This document shows, piece by piece, positions 4,688 through 6,638 of a stretch of DNA of 6,638 bases. Position 1 is the first letter of the stretch. Every line of letters starts with the position of its first letter. The notes beneath the pieces were generated by a model. That model saw only the letters and a list, made by a program, of their open reading frames with translations, had not been told where the DNA came from and made no database searches. The position numbers and the translations under genes are program-made. The DNA comes from Duncaniella sp. (lineage in GTDB: Bacteria; Bacteroidota; Bacteroidia; Bacteroidales; Muribaculaceae). Where the stretch lies: positions 1 through 6,638 of the forward strand of contig JAFLRW010000012.1 in assembly GCA_022511285.1 (NCBI GenBank), read 5' to 3'.

Positions 4688-6638
4688 TTATAGAATGATT
4701 TTGTGTGTTGCGGAAGGAGTGGTGATTATATATGTGCCGCGAGCCGGGAGCGTCACCGCGAGACCGGCGGCGATGCGGCGGCCGGTGATGTCGTAGGCAG
4801 TGATAGGAAGGTTGCCGGCAGTAACGGTGAGTCCATTGACTGAGAGAGCGCCGCCGGGAGCCTCGACAGCGATGATTGAAGTCTCGGCGGAGTGAGTGGT
4901 GACCTCCATTTCGGCCGACGAGCGCGAGCAGTCGGAGCCGTAGGTGGCAATTATGCTATAGTAGTAGGCGGTGGCGGGGGAGAGACCCACGACATCGTAT
5001 TCGGTGACGTTGCCCACCTCGAGGCGGTCGTACTCGGCAAGGACTGAAGGTTCGGCAAGAATGCCGTAGCAGATGGTGATATCGTCGACGGCCACAGCGC
5101 CCTGACCGGAGAAACGGCGGAACTCAATGCGCACCTGGTGGACATCGGGCAGATTCACATCCACGGTGGTGATGATGCCTCCGACCTCGGTGAAGACGGG
5201 CACTTCCTGAACGGTGGTCCAACCCTTGTCGGTGTAGGCAGACACCACCAAGCGATCAAAGTTGCCGGTGCCGTTTCCGCGGTGCCAGAAAGTGACGGCA
5301 GAGATTTCGTCGGCCACACGGGGAGAGACTACGGCGTCGGTGGTTTTGCCAAGGCGAATGGCAGGGATGGCCTCGCCCGAGAACGCCTCGTTGGCATAAG
5401 AGGCCACAGAGTTGGATGTCCATCCGGGGGGGAGATTGGTGACACCATCGGAGAAGTCGCAGGTGCTCTTGTAAGTGCCGGTCAGCTCCTTGGTGTAGAC
5501 GGTGAGCAGATAGCCGTCGGCTTGTTCGACAGGCTCCCAAGCGGCGGTGAAAGAGGTGTCATCAACATTAATGGCCTCGAGAACCACCGGAGTCATTTTG
5601 GTGAACGGGATGGGACCGGTGGAAACGCTGATTTCATTTGATTCGCCCGACGTCTCCCAACCGGTGGAAACAGCTACGGTGTAGAAATATACATTGTCGG
5701 GCTCGAGCCCCTCCACAGTGTGAGAAGTGGCGGTGCCCACGTTAAGGTGGTCATATCCCTCAAGGTATTCTATTTCGGAGTCGGAGTAGGTGTAGACGCT
5801 GAGCAGATAGGAGCCGGCCTCGTCGGAGGGCTGCCAGACGGCAGTAAAGCTATCGTCGACACAGTCTTGCGCCTCGAGGGCAACCGGAGCGGCCAGCGCC
5901 TCTTCGCGTCCGCCGCAAGCCTTGAAGTGAATCACACCCATCACCTCGGATATGTCAGTAATAGGCTTTCCGAGGGCTTGATTGCTCCAGGTCTTCATAG
6001 AGGGATTGGTGTTGTCGGTGAACGAAGTGACGTGAGATGTGCCGGGGAAAGCATCGCCGGCGCGTGAGTTCTCCGACTTAGTCCCGTCGGCCTCCTCGAT
6101 GTCGACATATTGATGAGAGGCAGAGTTGTTGACGGTGTTTTGATCCCAGACCGACTCGTTGTAGTCGATGTGCCAGACAAGCATGCCGTGGCCCGGGATA
6201 TACTTGTCCCAGCCGCTCTGCTGACGGTTTTCAAAAAGGAAAAATTCGTTGGCCGAAGGGGTCTTGACGATACCGGCCTTGTTGGTTGTAATCACCGGCA
6301 GAGTGGCGTTGAGCGGTCCGGATATCTCCATAGGCTCCATCCACCCGAGGGCATATCGCTCAAAGGCGCCATAGGTTGGCGGGGTGCGGCCGTTGTTATT
6401 GTAGGGGCCGTAGTCCATGCATGACCAGGAGCCGGGGGTGAAAGCGCTGGTGTAGCTTGTGGCGTAGAGGTCGGGGAGGCCCATCACGTGAGAAAACTCG
6501 TGGATGAATGTGCCCACACCGTCGGGACCGTTGCGTTCATACTCGTTGGAGCAAGCATAGCGCGAGAATCTCACGCCGTCGTGGACGGGATTATAGCCTA
6601 CGGCATATTCCAATACCCAAGCGTGGGGCCACACCGAT
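4688..6638 (-). CDS. Secreted M6-family zinc metalloprotease with Fn3, nested jelly-roll and T9SS sorting domain, 5' end outside window
   Basis: The frame is open from the right edge to a TAA at 4688-4690. The GTG at 6634 is not the true start: the catalytic domain is already under way (VWPHAWVLEYAVG), and the signal peptide and propeptide must lie beyond the edge. Counting from 6634, the zinc site is HEFSHVMGLPD at 45-55 (H45, E46, H49, D55), followed by WSCMDYGPYNNNG and the aromatic GAFERYALGWMEP, all typical of M6 (immune inhibitor A-like) peptidases. The catalytic part ends near 240. Fn3 domain 1 is at 249-340. Fn3 domain 2 (349-580) is interrupted at about 388-525 by a jelly-roll (LPPGWTS, TFWHRGNGTGNFDRLVVSAY, VAVDDITICYG). 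The T9SS type A tail is 588-648 (ITAYDITGRRIAAG, GTYIITTPSATHKIIL). It probably hydrolyses extracellular proteins at the cell surface or in the medium; the substrate is unknown. Confidence 0.93.
   Translation of the reverse strand, partial: SVWPHAWVLEYAVGYNPVHDGVRFSRYACSNEYERNGPDGVGTFIHEFSHVMGLPDLYATSYTSAFTPGSWSCMDYGPYNNNGRTPPTYGAFERYALGWMEPMEISGPLNATLPVITTNKAGIVKTPSANEFFLFENRQQSGWDKYIPGHGMLVWHIDYNESVWDQNTVNNSASHQYVDIEEADGTKSENSRAGDAFPGTSHVTSFTDNTNPSMKTWSNQALGKPITDISEVMGVIHFKACGGREEALAAPVALEAQDCVDDSFTAVWQPSDEAGSYLLSVYTYSDSEIEYLEGYDHLNVGTATSHTVEGLEPDNVYFYTVAVSTGWETSGESNEISVSTGPIPFTKMTPVVLEAINVDDTSFTAAWEPVEQADGYLLTVYTKELTGTYKSTCDFSDGVTNLPPGWTSNSVASYANEAFSGEAIPAIRLGKTTDAVVSPRVADEISAVTFWHRGNGTGNFDRLVVSAYTDKGWTTVQEVPVFTEVGGIITTVDVNLPDVHQVRIEFRRFSGQGAVAVDDITICYGILAEPSVLAEYDRLEVGNVTEYDVVGLSPATAYYYSIIATYGSDCSRSSAEMEVTTHSAETSIIAVEAPGGALSVNGLTVTAGNLPITAYDITGRRIAAGLAVTLPARGTYIITTPSATHKIIL
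4691..4873 (-). other. T9SS type A sorting domain of the M6 protease
   Basis: The last 61 residues form an Ig-like sorting domain: SVNGLTVTAGNLPITAYDITGRRIAAG carries the D-x-T-G-R-x motif in two overlapping parts, and GTYII...KIIL is the final strand pair. The end KIIL is a little unusual because many such tails finish with Lys or Arg, but it stops where expected. It is a useful in-window reference for how the giant protein's tail ought to end. Confidence 0.85.

Noticed and set aside
5138..5641. Plus-strand open frame of 167 codons
   Set aside because: It lies wholly opposite the protease gene, whose frame shows clear Fn3, jelly-roll and T9SS motifs. The plus-strand translation is Gly/Val/Asp-rich with no domain pattern, as expected from a shadow of GC-rich coding DNA.
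6632..6634. GTG as start of the protease gene
   Set aside because: The frame remains open to the window edge, and the residues following the GTG are already inside the M6 catalytic domain, close before the HExxH motif. The true start must be outside the window.

Overview
The window looks like Bacteroidota DNA, most likely a gut Bacteroidales. Both genes carry the secretion and domain vocabulary of that group: type IX secretion system (T9SS) C-terminal sorting domains, repeated fibronectin type III (Fn3) domains, and jelly-roll domains of the 'choice-of-anchor J' (cleaved adhesin) type. There is no Shine-Dalgarno sequence before the one start codon visible. The base composition is fairly GC-rich, which would suit a Muribaculaceae-like lineage, but that finer placement is a guess.

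Layout: two large genes lie in tandem on the minus strand and fill almost the whole window. The upstream one (4688-6638, 5' end outside the window) is the C-terminal two thirds or so of a secreted M6-family zinc metalloprotease, with Fn3 domains, one jelly-roll domain and a T9SS sorting tail. After a 78-base gap (4610-4687) holding one strong hairpin comes a very large open frame (4609 to the left edge, at least 1536 codons). It starts with a signal peptide, then has a basic Ala/Lys/Pro linker, a beta-propeller-like region, two copies of an Fn3-Fn3-jelly-roll module, a CARDB-like domain, an Fn3 split by a third jelly-roll domain, and a T9SS-like tail. Both genes look like T9SS cargo, exported to the surface or medium and probably cotranscribed. 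The first would degrade protein; the second looks like a binding or adhesin protein of unknown ligand.

The most unusual point is at the left edge. The T9SS tail of the giant protein does not end where such tails end. At a KAADKAD stretch (about 92-112) the frame runs on without a break into a Lys/Glu/Leu-rich helical sequence that closely resembles the C-terminal TPR segment of a small housekeeping TPR protein of Bacteroidales. This is either a true gene fusion or rearrangement, or a chimeric assembly joined at a short shared sequence. The sequence alone cannot decide, but the join is precise and checkable.

I saw no RNA genes, CRISPR arrays, insertion sequences or plus-strand genes.
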